This document shows positions 17,658-25,670 of a stretch of DNA of 64,000 nt, one piece after another. The DNA lies in contig NZ_JACHNU010000001.1 of the NCBI RefSeq assembly GCF_014199525.1, positions 1,032,182-1,096,181 on the forward strand, given 5' to 3'. The notes under the pieces were generated by a model that worked only from the letters and a program-made list of their open reading frames with translations, was not told the origin of the DNA and made no database searches. A program made the translations under genes and the position numbers. Source of the DNA: Conexibacter arvalis (lineage in GTDB: Bacteria; Actinomycetota; Thermoleophilia; Solirubrobacterales; Solirubrobacteraceae). Each line of letters opens with the position of its first letter. Position 1 is the first letter of the stretch.

Positions 17658-18359
17658 GTGCCCAAAGAACTGACCCGCTTGTACCCGGAGGACATCGCAC
17701 GCCTCGATCCGACCCCGATGCCCGGGTGGGACGGCGTCGAGCAGCGACTGCTCGCCCGCGATCCCGACAACGGCTCCGTGACGGCCCGCGTCGACGTGCG
17801 CGCGGGCGCCGCCGTCGAGACGGCCTCGTCGGAGGGCTGGCGCGAGACGTTCGTGCTCGCCGGCGCGCTGCTGCTCGACGGGCGCAGCTTCGCCGCGGGG
17901 GCGTACCTCTGTCGGCCGCCGGGCGAGGGCGAGCAGGCGGTCGCCGCCGAGGAGGGCGCCGTCGTCCTGCAGCTGCGCGAGGTCAACGGCGCGCTCGACA
18001 AGCCCGCGGTCGCGCTGACGGCCGAGGAGGTCGACGCGCTGCCGTGGACGCAGAAGCCCGACGGGACGCCGGGCCAGGCGTTCGAGAAGATCCTGACGCG
18101 CGGCCCGTCGGGCTCCTTCGCGCGGGTCCTGAGATTGGACGGCGTCACCCCGGGGGTCGCGCTCCACACCTATGACGAGGACTGCCTCGTGCTCGCCGGC
18201 GCCTGCCGCGTCGGCGACGAGACGCACGTCGCGGGCACCTACACCTTCAATCCCGCGGGGACGCCGCACGGCCCGTTCGCGTTCATCGAGCCGCTGCGCT
18301 GCGTCGAGTTCGCCAACCATCCGCCCGAGGCCACGACGGCCGCCGACTCCGAGACCTGA
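17658..18359 (+). CDS. Bicupin protein, third paralogue of the cluster
   Basis: A 233-aa protein similar to the one at 11287, with the linker DKPAVALTAEEVDALPW and the ending HVAGTYTFNPAGTPHGPFAFIEPL. In its second half the metal-binding strand reads VALHTYDEDCLVLAG, so one or two of the usual His ligands are replaced. It may therefore bind metal less well or act as a sensor. GTG start at 17658 with AAGGAA upstream. The regulator gene follows after 5 bases, suggesting co-expression. Confidence 0.78.
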   Translation: MPKELTRLYPEDIARLDPTPMPGWDGVEQRLLARDPDNGSVTARVDVRAGAAVETASSEGWRETFVLAGALLLDGRSFAAGAYLCRPPGEGEQAVAAEEGAVVLQLREVNGALDKPAVALTAEEVDALPWTQKPDGTPGQAFEKILTRGPSGSFARVLRLDGVTPGVALHTYDEDCLVLAGACRVGDETHVAGTYTFNPAGTPHGPFAFIEPLRCVEFANHPPEATTAADSET

Positions 18360-18364
18360 GCGCG

Positions 18365-19084
18365 ATGGGTGCGAGCAGCCCGCCGCGCGTGACCGGGCGG
18401 CTGCGGCGGACGTCGCTCGTCGACCAGGCGATCGCCGCGCTGCAGGCCGAGATCGACTCGGGAGCCTGGGCGGTCGGGGAGAAGATCCCGACCGAGCCGC
18501 AGCTCGTCGAGCGGTTCGGGATCGGACGCAACGCGCTGCGCGAAGCGATCCGGGCGCTGGTCCACTCGGGGCTGCTGGAGACTCGCCAGGGCGACGGCAC
18601 CTACCTGCGAGCGACGAGCGAGTTCGCGGGCGCGCTGCGGCGCCGGACGAGCTGCTCCGAGCTGCTCGAGCTGGTCGAGGTCCGGCGCGCGATCGAGGTC
18701 GAGGCCGCCCGGCTGGCCGCGAAGCGCCGCAGCGACCGACAGGCGGCGGAGCTCGAGCGGCTGCTGGCGGAGAGCGCCGCGGCGTGGAGAGCAGGCGACG
18801 TCGGACGGCTCGTGGGCGCGGACGTCGCCTTGCACACCGAGATCGTCAGGGCCAGCGGCAACGCGATGCTGCTCGAGCTGTACGAGAGCTTCGGCGGCGC
18901 GATCGCGGAGGCGATCCGCACCGAGCTCCTCGACACCGCCACGTACTCGCGGCCGACGCACAGCGCGCTTGTCGCGGCGATCGTCGCCGGCGACCCGCAG
19001 GCCGCGGCGGCGGCGACCGCCGCGGCGCTCGACGAGGTGCGGATCGGGCGGGAGCGACGGTCGATCGGACAGCCGAGTCGCTGA
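18365..19084 (+). CDS. GntR-family regulator with FCD ligand domain (FadR subfamily)
   Basis: A 239-aa repressor-type protein. The N-terminal winged helix (about residues 17-80) contains EKIPTEPQLVERFGIGRNALREAIRALVHSGLLETRQGDGTYL, and the C-terminal helical FCD domain has ADVALHTEIVRASGN and the late PTHSALV histidine that normally complete a metal/ligand pocket. FCD regulators usually sense a carboxylate or amino-acid intermediate. Placed at the end of the cluster and 5 bases after the cupin gene, it is the likely local regulator of the catabolic/transport genes. Its operator is not proven. Confidence 0.88.
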   Translation: MGASSPPRVTGRLRRTSLVDQAIAALQAEIDSGAWAVGEKIPTEPQLVERFGIGRNALREAIRALVHSGLLETRQGDGTYLRATSEFAGALRRRTSCSELLELVEVRRAIEVEAARLAAKRRSDRQAAELERLLAESAAAWRAGDVGRLVGADVALHTEIVRASGNAMLLELYESFGGAIAEAIRTELLDTATYSRPTHSALVAAIVAGDPQAAAAATAAALDEVRIGRERRSIGQPSR

Positions 19085-19159
19085 AGCCGCCGCCCGTCCC
19101 GGGACGGCTGGCTGGAGGGCCCGGCGCCCCAACGGGGGCCCTGCGACCCAGAGAAGTGC

Positions 19160-19177
19160 TACGCAATGGGCTGCGTA
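19160..19177. promoter_or_regulatory. Inverted repeat upstream of pntA
   Basis: TACGCA and TGCGTA face each other across 6 bases, about 55 bases before the pntA start and 75 bases after the regulator stop. It could be an operator for pntAB or for the neighbouring GntR-type regulator, or simply a short hairpin ending the upstream transcript. No partner site was found elsewhere in the window. Confidence 0.35.
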
Positions 19178-19230
19178 AAGAGACCTGCAGGAGAAATGGA
19201 TGGTGTTGTCATGAGGAGTCTGAGATCTCG

Positions 19231-20766
19231 ATGGTGATCGGAGTGCCCCGCGAGACCAGTGCCGGAGAGACGCGCGTCGCCGCGACCCCGGCGACGGTCA
19301 GACAGCTTGTGGGACTTGGCTATGACGTGGTGGTCGAGGGAGGAGCCGGCGCGCTCGCGAGCTTCGACGACGACGCGTACGCGGCGGCGGGAGCGACCGT
19401 CGGGTCGGCCGAGCAGGCGTGGCGGGCCGACGTCGTCTTCCGCGTCAACGGCCCCACCGTCGAGGAGATCGGGAAGCTGAAGGACGGCGCGACGATCGTC
19501 GCGCTGCTGCAGCCGGCGATCAGACCGGAGCTGGTCGAGGCGCTCGCGCGGCGGCCGATCACCGCGCTGGCGATGGACGCCGTCCCGCGCATCAGCCGCG
19601 CGCAGTCGCTCGACGTGCTCTCCAGCATGGCCAACATCGCCGGCTACCGCGCGGTGATCGAGGCCGCCCACGCCTTCGGCCGCTTCTTCACCGGGCAGGT
19701 GACGGCGGCGGGCAAGGTCCCGCCGGCGAAGGTGCTGGTCGCCGGCGCCGGCGTCGCCGGCCTCGCCGCGATCGGCGCCGCCAGCAGCCTCGGCGCGATC
19801 GTGCGCGCGACCGATCCCCGTCCCGAGGTCGCCGACCAGGTCAGATCGCTCGGCGGCGAGTTCCTCTCGGTGATGGAGCTGGAGGTCTCCGCCGACGGCT
19901 ACGCGAGAGCGACGAGCGAGGATTACGACCGTCTCGCCGGCGAGATGTACACCGAGCAGGCGAAGGACGTCGACATCATCGTGACGACGGCCCTGATCCC
20001 GGGCCGTCCGGCGCCGAAGCTGATGACGGCCGACCAGGTCGCGCTGATGAGACCGGGCTCGGTGATCGTCGACATGGCCGCCGCGATGGGCGGCAACGTC
20101 GAGGGCTCGGTGCCCGGCAAGGCGGTCGTGACCGACAACGGCGTCACGATCATCGGCTACACCGACCTCGCCGGCCGCCTGCCCGCGCAGGCATCGCAGC
20201 TCTACGGCACGAACCTCGTGAATCTGATGAAGCTGCTGACGCCGGAGCGAGACGGGCAGCTCGTGCTCGACTTCGACGACGTCGTGCAGCGCTCGATGAC
20301 GGTCGTGCGCGACGGCGAGAGAACGTGGCCTCCGCCCCCGGTGCAGGTCTCGGCCGCGCCGGCGGCGAGAGCCGAGCCCGCGAGAGCGGACGAGGCCGCG
20401 CCGGCGCGGGAGCCGCGCCCGGGCTGGGTCAGATACGCCGCGATCGCCGTGGGCCTGCTCGCGTTCGGGCTCGTCACCGCGCTCGCGCCCGACCCACTGC
20501 CGCAGCACTTCACGGTGCTGATGCTGGCGATCGTCGTCGGCTACTACGTGATCGGCAAGGTCCACCACGCGCTGCACACGCCGCTGATGTCGGTCACGAA
20601 CGCGATCTCGGGCATCATCGTCGTCGGCGCGATCCTCCAGCTCGGCGAGCAGGGCGACACCGTCATCCGAGTGCTCGCGACGGTCGCGATCCTGTTCGCG
20701 TCGATCAACGTCTTCGGCGGCTTCGCCGTGACCCGGCGCATGCTCGGCATGTTCAACAGAGGCTGA
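19231..20766 (+). CDS. pntA: NAD(P) transhydrogenase, alpha subunit
   Basis: A 511-aa protein, the length of E. coli PntA. Residues 1-380 form the NAD(H)-binding dI domain, including VPRETSAGETRVAATPATV at the start, VAGAGVAGLAAIGAASSLGAIVRATDPR (Rossmann) and the mobile-loop region. After an Ala/Pro-rich linker (about residues 370-405) come four membrane segments of the dII domain. With PntB it couples hydride transfer from NADH to NADP+ to proton entry. ATG 19231 follows GAGGAG at 19213-19218. Four bases separate it from pntB. Confidence 0.96.
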   Translation: MVIGVPRETSAGETRVAATPATVRQLVGLGYDVVVEGGAGALASFDDDAYAAAGATVGSAEQAWRADVVFRVNGPTVEEIGKLKDGATIVALLQPAIRPELVEALARRPITALAMDAVPRISRAQSLDVLSSMANIAGYRAVIEAAHAFGRFFTGQVTAAGKVPPAKVLVAGAGVAGLAAIGAASSLGAIVRATDPRPEVADQVRSLGGEFLSVMELEVSADGYARATSEDYDRLAGEMYTEQAKDVDIIVTTALIPGRPAPKLMTADQVALMRPGSVIVDMAAAMGGNVEGSVPGKAVVTDNGVTIIGYTDLAGRLPAQASQLYGTNLVNLMKLLTPERDGQLVLDFDDVVQRSMTVVRDGERTWPPPPVQVSAAPAARAEPARADEAAPAREPRPGWVRYAAIAVGLLAFGLVTALAPDPLPQHFTVLMLAIVVGYYVIGKVHHALHTPLMSVTNAISGIIVVGAILQLGEQGDTVIRVLATVAILFASINVFGGFAVTRRMLGMFNRG

Positions 20767-20769
20767 TCC

Positions 20770-22218
20770 ATGACCGCAACCCTCATCTTCGGTTCCATCG
20801 ACACGCAGTCGATCGCGACGGCCTCGTACATCGTCGCCGCGCTGCTGTTCATCCTCTCGCTCGCCGGCCTGTCGAGGCACGAGTCGGCCCGCCAGGGCGT
20901 CGCGTTCGGGATCGCCGGCATGGCGATCGCGCTCGCCGCGACGATCGCCCTCGCGACCGAGGACGCCGCGACGGTCGCGGTCGTGCTGCTCGTCGTCGCG
21001 GTCGCGATCGGCGCCGCCATCGGCCTCTGGCGCGCCCGCGTCGTCGAGATGACGGGCATGCCCGAGCTGATCGCGCTGCTGCACAGCTTCGTCGGCCTCG
21101 CGGCCGTGCTCGTCGGCTGGAACGGCTACTTCGCCGTCGAGAACGGCGACCACCACGACCTCGTCGGATCGCTGCTCGACATCCACCACGCCGAGGTCTT
21201 CATCGGCGTCTTCATCGGCGCGGTCACGTTCACCGGCTCGATCGTCGCCTACCTGAAGCTGTCGGCGAGGATCAAGTCGGCGCCGCTGATGCTCCCGGCC
21301 AAGAACTGGCTCAACCTCGGCGCGCTCGTCGCGTTCGTCGTGCTGACGGTGATCTTCGTGATCTCGCCCAGCCTGCCGCTGCTGATCGCGGTGACCGTGC
21401 TCGCGCTCGCGCTCGGCTGGCACCTCGTCGCCTCGATCGGCGGCGGCGACATGCCGGTCGTCGTCTCGATGCTCAACTCCTACTCGGGCTGGGCCGCGGC
21501 GGCGTCGGGCTTCCTGCTCGGCAACGACCTCCTGATCGTGACAGGCGCGCTCGTCGGCTCCTCCGGCGCCTACCTCTCCTACATCATGTGCCAGGCGATG
21601 AACCGCTCGTTCATCTCCGTGATTGCGGGCGGTTTCGGCATCGAGGCCGCGGCCGCGGCCGACACCGACCACGGCGAGCACCGGGAGATCGACGCGGCCG
21701 CCGCCGCCGAGCTGCTGACCGAAGCGAGCTCGGTCATCATCACGCCCGGCTACGGGATGGCGGTCGCGCAGGCGCAGTACCCGGTCGCCGAGCTGACCCG
21801 CCAGCTGCGCGACCGCGGGATCGAGGTCCGCTTCGGCGTCCACCCGGTCGCCGGCCGCCTGCCCGGCCACATGAACGTGCTGCTCGCCGAGGCGAAGGTC
21901 CCGTACGACATCGTGCTGGAGATGGACGAGATCAACGACGACTTCGCCGACACCGACGTCGTCCTCGTGATCGGCGCCAACGACACCGTCAACCCCGCCG
22001 CGACCGAGGACCCGGGCAGCCCGATCGCCGGCATGCCGGTGCTGAGGGTGTGGGAGGCGAGCAACGTGATCGTCTTCAAGCGCTCGATGGCCTCCGGCTA
22101 CGCCGGCGTCCAGAACCCGCTGTTCTTCCGCGACAACACGCAGATGCTGTTCGGCGACGCCAAGGCCAAGGTCGACGAGATCGTCGGCGCCCTCGTCGCC
22201 GAGCGCGTCCCCGCCTGA
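20770..22218 (+). CDS. pntB: NAD(P) transhydrogenase, beta subunit
   Basis: A 482-aa protein with about nine N-terminal membrane segments, including [24 protein letters not shown] and [27 protein letters not shown], and a C-terminal NADP-binding dIII domain with [49 protein letters not shown] and [12 protein letters not shown]. These are the conserved nucleotide-site segments of PntB. It forms the membrane enzyme with PntA. A strong hairpin follows 29 bases after the stop. Confidence 0.97.
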   Translation: MTATLIFGSIDTQSIATASYIVAALLFILSLAGLSRHESARQGVAFGIAGMAIALAATIALATEDAATVAVVLLVVAVAIGAAIGLWRARVVEMTGMPELIALLHSFVGLAAVLVGWNGYFAVENGDHHDLVGSLLDIHHAEVFIGVFIGAVTFTGSIVAYLKLSARIKSAPLMLPAKNWLNLGALVAFVVLTVIFVISPSLPLLIAVTVLALALGWHLVASIGGGDMPVVVSMLNSYSGWAAAASGFLLGNDLLIVTGALVGSSGAYLSYIMCQAMNRSFISVIAGGFGIEAAAAADTDHGEHREIDAAAAAELLTEASSVIITPGYGMAVAQAQYPVAELTRQLRDRGIEVRFGVHPVAGRLPGHMNVLLAEAKVPYDIVLEMDEINDDFADTDVVLVIGANDTVNPAATEDPGSPIAGMPVLRVWEASNVIVFKRSMASGYAGVQNPLFFRDNTQMLFGDAKAKVDEIVGALVAERVPA

Positions 22219-22247
22219 TCCCCGCCGCGACAGACCACTCGTGACGT

Positions 22248-22282
22248 AGGAGGAGCCCGGCGCCGCGCGCCGGGCTCCTCCT
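22248..22282 (+). terminator. Terminator hairpin after pntB
   Basis: Perfect 15-bp inverted repeat (22248-22262 with 22268-22282) with a 5-base loop, followed by only a short T-containing tail. It marks the end of the pntAB transcript. Its 5' arm contains an AGGAGGAG stretch, and the kinase GTG start lies just 13 bases after the hairpin. Confidence 0.8.
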
Positions 22283-22294
22283 TAGTGTGACACC

Positions 22295-23362
22295 GTGACG
22301 CTGCTGCAGAGCCAATACGCCGGCCGGTACACGTTGGAGGAGCTGTTAGGGGAAGGGGCTCACGCCGTGGTGTATCGAGCGTGGGACGCCGTCAGTGCGA
22401 CGGAAGTCGCGCTGAAGCTCTACAACGAGGATGCCCTCGATCATCAGACGGCCGAGGCGGCGACGAATGCAAAGGTGGCCGATTGCGCCGCGGTGATGCC
22501 TTTGTTCGAAGTGTTCACGGATGTGCTCCCCCGTGAGGCGACTTCGATGCCTCTCGCAAAGCCGTCTGTGAGACGGTTCGAGTCGCTGTCGTGTGCCGAG
22601 GTCCGCCTTGCTGGTTTGCGCCTGTTCACGGCGCTCGCGTTCTGCCACGGTCGCGGCGTCGTGCATGGAGACATCAAGCCGGCCAATCTCTTTCGAGATC
22701 GACACGGCCATCTTCAACTTGGAGATTTCGGCGTGGCTGATTTTCTCCCTGGCGCACGACGTGGGCACACGCTGGAATACGCTGCGCCGGAGTTGCTCGC
22801 TGGTGAGCCGCGCAGCCCCCAGACAGACGTTTGGGCTGCCAGCGTGACGCTCTTCGAGCTGATGTGCGGCGAGCTGCCGTTCGGATCGACGCTCGACTCA
22901 TCCGAGGCGGAGGTCGCTGAGAGGATCAGCAGCGGGCAGGCGCAGAAAGTGGCAGATCTTCGGCCATTCCTTCCGCGTCGGCTGCAGAGCTACTTCAGAT
23001 CGGCATTCAAGGTGGATCCGGCGCAACGAGAGAGCACGAGCGCGATCGTTGCTCACAATGCGATTTCGGAGGTCGCCGCGCTTGCAGACTGGGTCAGGAT
23101 CGGCGGGAGCGGCGCGATCGAGCGGTGGGAAGGCGTTGAACGCGATCGCGACGGGAATCCCACGGGAGTTCAGTTAGCGGCCGAGCTTGTGTTTCGTCCA
23201 AACCTGCGCCGATATGAGGCACACATCTATCGCCAACGACCAGGTGGTCAACTCCGCAGAATTCCTGGAGCAAGAGGTTTCCAGGTGCCTAGCGAGGCGA
23301 CAGTTCGGCAGCTCATGTACGCGCGAATGCGCGCTTTGACCGAAGGACGATCGTTGCGTTGA
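22295..23362 (+). CDS. Serine/threonine protein kinase, cytosolic, non-RD type
   Basis: A 355-aa protein. Residues about 12-250 form a Hanks-type kinase: glycine loop GEGAHAVV (19-26), VALK with the ATP-binding Lys41, catalytic HGDIKPANL (124-132), DFG (144-146) and APE (164-166). The catalytic loop has HGD, not HRD, so it is a non-RD kinase unlikely to need activation-loop phosphorylation. There is no membrane segment or PASTA repeat. About 100 C-terminal residues form an unrecognised domain. Base composition is clearly less GC-rich than pntAB, which suggests transfer. An in-frame stop just upstream forces the GTG at 22295; no ribosome site precedes it. Confidence 0.85.
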   Translation: MTLLQSQYAGRYTLEELLGEGAHAVVYRAWDAVSATEVALKLYNEDALDHQTAEAATNAKVADCAAVMPLFEVFTDVLPREATSMPLAKPSVRRFESLSCAEVRLAGLRLFTALAFCHGRGVVHGDIKPANLFRDRHGHLQLGDFGVADFLPGARRGHTLEYAAPELLAGEPRSPQTDVWAASVTLFELMCGELPFGSTLDSSEAEVAERISSGQAQKVADLRPFLPRRLQSYFRSAFKVDPAQRESTSAIVAHNAISEVAALADWVRIGGSGAIERWEGVERDRDGNPTGVQLAAELVFRPNLRRYEAHIYRQRPGGQLRRIPGARGFQVPSEATVRQLMYARMRALTEGRSLR

Positions 23363-23382
23363 CGGAGAGCACGTCCGGTCCG

Positions 23383-23940
23383 TCACGTCGGGCGAAGCCC
23401 AGACACCAGCTCCTGCACCAGCGCCCACGTCGCATCTGCGACGAGCTGCGGATCGCCGACGTTCTGCTCGGTGCGTCCGGCCATCGTCGGGATGGGCGCT
23501 GCGGGATCGGCGGCGAGGTGCCGGAGCCAGCGGAGGGCGTCGCTGGTGACGGCGGCGCTGGTGCGGGCGGCGCGCTTTGAGTGCGGTGGGATGCGAGCGC
23601 CGCGTCGGCCGCCGCCTCTGTGCAGGGCGGCGGGCACGAGCAGCTCGACCGGGATCCCGTCAGGTGAGAGCCATGCGCCGGGCTGATGCTCGGTGACGTC
23701 CTGGAGGAAGCCGGCCGCGTGCATCGCGTCATCGAGCTTCGGCGCGTCGTGGAGGTCAGCGGGGATGACGGCGAGGTCGCTGTCCCTGGTCTGTGTTGCG
23801 ATCGGGACGTCGGCCTCGCCGGTGTAGAGGTAGACGGCCTGGGCGCCGACGAGCACGAGCGCGTCGTGCTGGGCCTCCAGTGCCTGGAGTGCGTCGAGCA
23901 GCGTCCGTCGGGCGGCGATCGTCGTCGGGGTGTAGGTCAT
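23383..23940 (-). CDS. Nucleotidyltransferase-fold toxin candidate (AbiEii-like)
   Basis: A 185-aa protein with the nucleotidyltransferase hallmarks: an LVGAQAVYLY strand-helix and, after about 15 residues, TRDSDLAV, whose two aspartates would bind metal. Proteins of this kind paired with AbiEi-type regulators act as toxins that block growth during phage infection (type IV toxin-antitoxin). The start overlaps the stop of the upstream antitoxin gene by 4 bp, the normal antitoxin-toxin order. It converges on the kinase gene, with 20 bases between stops. Toxicity is inferred from family and context. Confidence 0.7.
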   Translation of the reverse strand: MTYTPTTIAARRTLLDALQALEAQHDALVLVGAQAVYLYTGEADVPIATQTRDSDLAVIPADLHDAPKLDDAMHAAGFLQDVTEHQPGAWLSPDGIPVELLVPAALHRGGGRRGARIPPHSKRAARTSAAVTSDALRWLRHLAADPAAPIPTMAGRTEQNVGDPQLVADATWALVQELVSGLRPT

Positions 23941-25001
23941 CTCGCGCGCCAGTCGCGTTTGTTGGTGCGCATCCAGTCGAGCAGCGCGCGGCCTTCCTCG
24001 GGGTTGCGGCCGGGCCCGTTGAGCAGGTCGACGACGGTCTGTGACGGGGCGGTGTAGGCGACGTCGTCGCGACGCTGGGCGCGGACGAGTGGGAGGTCGT
24101 CGCGCGGTTCGATCAGGAGGACGTTCGCGCGCGTCTGCGCGGGTGTCAGTCTGAGCGCGCGCTGGAGTCTGTCGGCGTCGGGGGCGTAGACGAGCGCGGT
24201 CGTCGGCTCGGCGTAGGGGAGCTGCCAGCGGGCGGCGAGCGAGCCGCCGACGGCGTAGGGCTGGCGGACCTTGGCCAGCGTGCGCTCCACCGCCTCGAGG
24301 CCGCGAGGTGCGAGCAGCCGGATCACGCGACGGCCGCGGGTGAGGTCGTAGTCAGCGGCCCAGCGCTCCAGCAGCTCGTCCCACGTGGCGGATTGGATCG
24401 TGCCGCGTCTGTCGCGCTCGATCAGCCCCTCCCGGTCGAGCAGGTCGACCGCGCGCGCGGTCGAGCCCAGCGACGTGCCCGCGGCGGCCGCCAGATCGCG
24501 CATCTTCCACGGTGCCGGCAGGTCGACCAGCGCGCGCACGACCCGCGCCGCCGGCAGTCCCTGCAGGCTGCCGATCGGACTCTCCGGTGTCCGCCACGGA
24601 TCGCGGTCGGCACCCACAGCGCGAAGTGCGACAGCCGGCTCGTCGACGCTGACGTTCACGTTGCCGGTCGCGTCCACATAGGACAGGCCCTCAGCGCGCA
24701 GCGCCTCCCGCGCACGTGGCGACAGGTACCGGGCCGCAACCAAGCCGGTGGACGCTTCGATCTCGCGCAGTTGCCGAGCGACCGACGGGACGTCGCGCGC
24801 CTCTATGCGCTGCTTGGCCTCGACCGCAAGATCGGCCGAGCGCCCGTCGGGGGCGGTCAGGCGCAGCGTGGCGTCCACGTCGCGTCGGCGAGCCGCTCTG
24901 ACCGCGACCTTCCACGAGGCGGGCAGCAGCGCGCGGACCGCGTCTGCTGCGACGGTCTGGAGCTGGCGGTCGGTGGGGGCGGCGAGAGCGGTTGCTTCCA
25001 T
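23937..25001 (-). CDS. AbiEi-type antitoxin/regulator with N-terminal nuclease-like domain
   Basis: A 354-aa protein. The N-terminal third resembles a restriction-endonuclease-like fold (ADLAVEAKQRI, then LVAARYLSPRAREALRAEGLSYVDATGNVNV). A winged helix follows (WKMRDLAAAAGTSLGSTARAVDLLDREGLIERDRRGTI), then a C-terminal AbiEi-like domain. Such proteins neutralise an adjacent nucleotidyltransferase toxin and repress their own operon. The ATG at 25001 is preferred; the frame runs on upstream into an operator region of TGTTCC/GGAACA repeats (25012-25125), consistent with autoregulation. Confidence in family is good, in detailed function moderate. Confidence 0.75.
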   Translation of the reverse strand: MEATALAAPTDRQLQTVAADAVRALLPASWKVAVRAARRRDVDATLRLTAPDGRSADLAVEAKQRIEARDVPSVARQLREIEASTGLVAARYLSPRAREALRAEGLSYVDATGNVNVSVDEPAVALRAVGADRDPWRTPESPIGSLQGLPAARVVRALVDLPAPWKMRDLAAAAGTSLGSTARAVDLLDREGLIERDRRGTIQSATWDELLERWAADYDLTRGRRVIRLLAPRGLEAVERTLAKVRQPYAVGGSLAARWQLPYAEPTTALVYAPDADRLQRALRLTPAQTRANVLLIEPRDDLPLVRAQRRDDVAYTAPSQTVVDLLNGPGRNPEEGRALLDWMRTNKRDWRAR

Positions 25002-25011
25002 ATCGCTAGAC

Positions 25012-25125
25012 GTTCCGTTGTGCACGGAACAGGCGGTTCCGTGGAACAAGTGTAGCGCGCGGGCAGTTCCGTTCCGCAAATCTGCTTGTTCCAGTGAATG
25101 CGGAACAGCGATAATGTCGGAACAA
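25012..25125 (-). promoter_or_regulatory. Operator/promoter region of the AbiE-like operon with TGTTCC/GGAACA half-sites
   Basis: Starting 11 bases before the AbiEi start, the region holds at least six GTTCC or GGAAC half-sites, several as inverted pairs (for example GTTCCG and CGGAAC at 25012-25030). The 39 bases 25012-25050 match, without gaps and at about 31 positions, the block at 36775-36813 in front of the DprA-like gene. The further half-sites (25066-25125) lack a counterpart there. On the minus strand a TACACT -10-like box sits just before the nearest pair, so a bound protein could block transcription. Confidence 0.6.
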
Positions 25126-25131
25126 CCATGC

Positions 25132-25218
25132 CTGGGAGAGCGAGCGGCGGGCGCGCGTCTCGCGGACGGCGAGGCCGAGCACGCGGTGCTCGGCGCTCTG
25201 GACCGGGTGCGGGCTCAT
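25132..25218 (-). pseudogene. Truncated XRE-family regulator gene
   Basis: The first 29 codons (MSPHPVQSAEHRVLGLAVRETRARRSLSQ) match the start of the intact XRE regulator at 37084-37338, then homology stops abruptly at 25131 before the recognition helix. The remaining frame reads into the AbiE operator region. It starts 4 bp inside the 151-aa gene, as in the intact copy. It marks a recombination or deletion joint. Confidence 0.8.
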
Positions 25219-25670
25219 GGTCGCTCGTCCTCGGGCTCGAAGGCGGCGGCCTCGGCGCGCTCGCGACGGTAGCGGAGCATCGCCTCCTCGACGTCGGTGC
25301 CGACCAGTTCGACCAGCACGTCGCCGCAGACGGCGACCGTCAGCATCGCCTCCCACAGCGCCTGGCGCTCCTCGGCAGCCGTCTTGAGCTGGCCTTCGAT
25401 CTCCTCGCCGGCGCGTTCGTGCAGGCGGGCAAGCACGCGCATGAGCGGCGCCGGCTCCATCGTGATCGGGAACTCCTCGGCCGGGTCGTCCTCGCGCCAG
25501 CCGAGGTCGTCGAGCAGGCGCATGCAGCCCTCGTAGCGGCGGCGCAGCGACAGCGCGGTGCCCGACTGGTCCTCGTGGACGGCGAGGTAGATGTCGCCGA
25601 TGCCCGACAGCTCGGTGAGGAGCTGCTCGCGCAGGACGGCGCGCGTCGCGGGCTTGATCGTCAGCGCCAC
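25215..25670 (-). CDS. Hypothetical protein of the element end, copy 1
   Basis: A 151-aa, acidic, largely helical protein with no recognised domain. It differs from its copy at 37335-37790 at only about ten residues. Features include a positively charged start (MALTIKPATRAVLREQLL) and a C-terminal helix rich in Glu and Arg. In both copies it is the first gene read away from the tRNA end and overlaps an XRE regulator gene by 4 bp, so it is probably a conserved regulatory or maintenance gene of this element family. Confidence 0.65.
   Translation of the reverse strand: MALTIKPATRAVLREQLLTELSGIGDIYLAVHEDQSGTALSLRRRYEGCMRLLDDLGWREDDPAEEFPITMEPAPLMRVLARLHERAGEEIEGQLKTAAEERQALWEAMLTVAVCGDVLVELVGTDVEEAMLRYRRERAEAAAFEPEDERP

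Noticed and set aside
19159-21870. A 903-codon open frame on the minus strand opposite pntAB, and similar long antisense frames opposite 9008-11536 and 45156-46976
   Set aside because: Very GC-rich genes leave opposite frames open. These translations are Arg/Asp/Val/Leu-biased, match no family, and lie over well-identified genes.
22219-22330. A third att copy that would mark the left end of the second element
   Set aside because: I looked for the tRNA-Phe 3' sequence between pntB and the kinase and up to 25131 and saw none; the left end is probably deleted or degraded.
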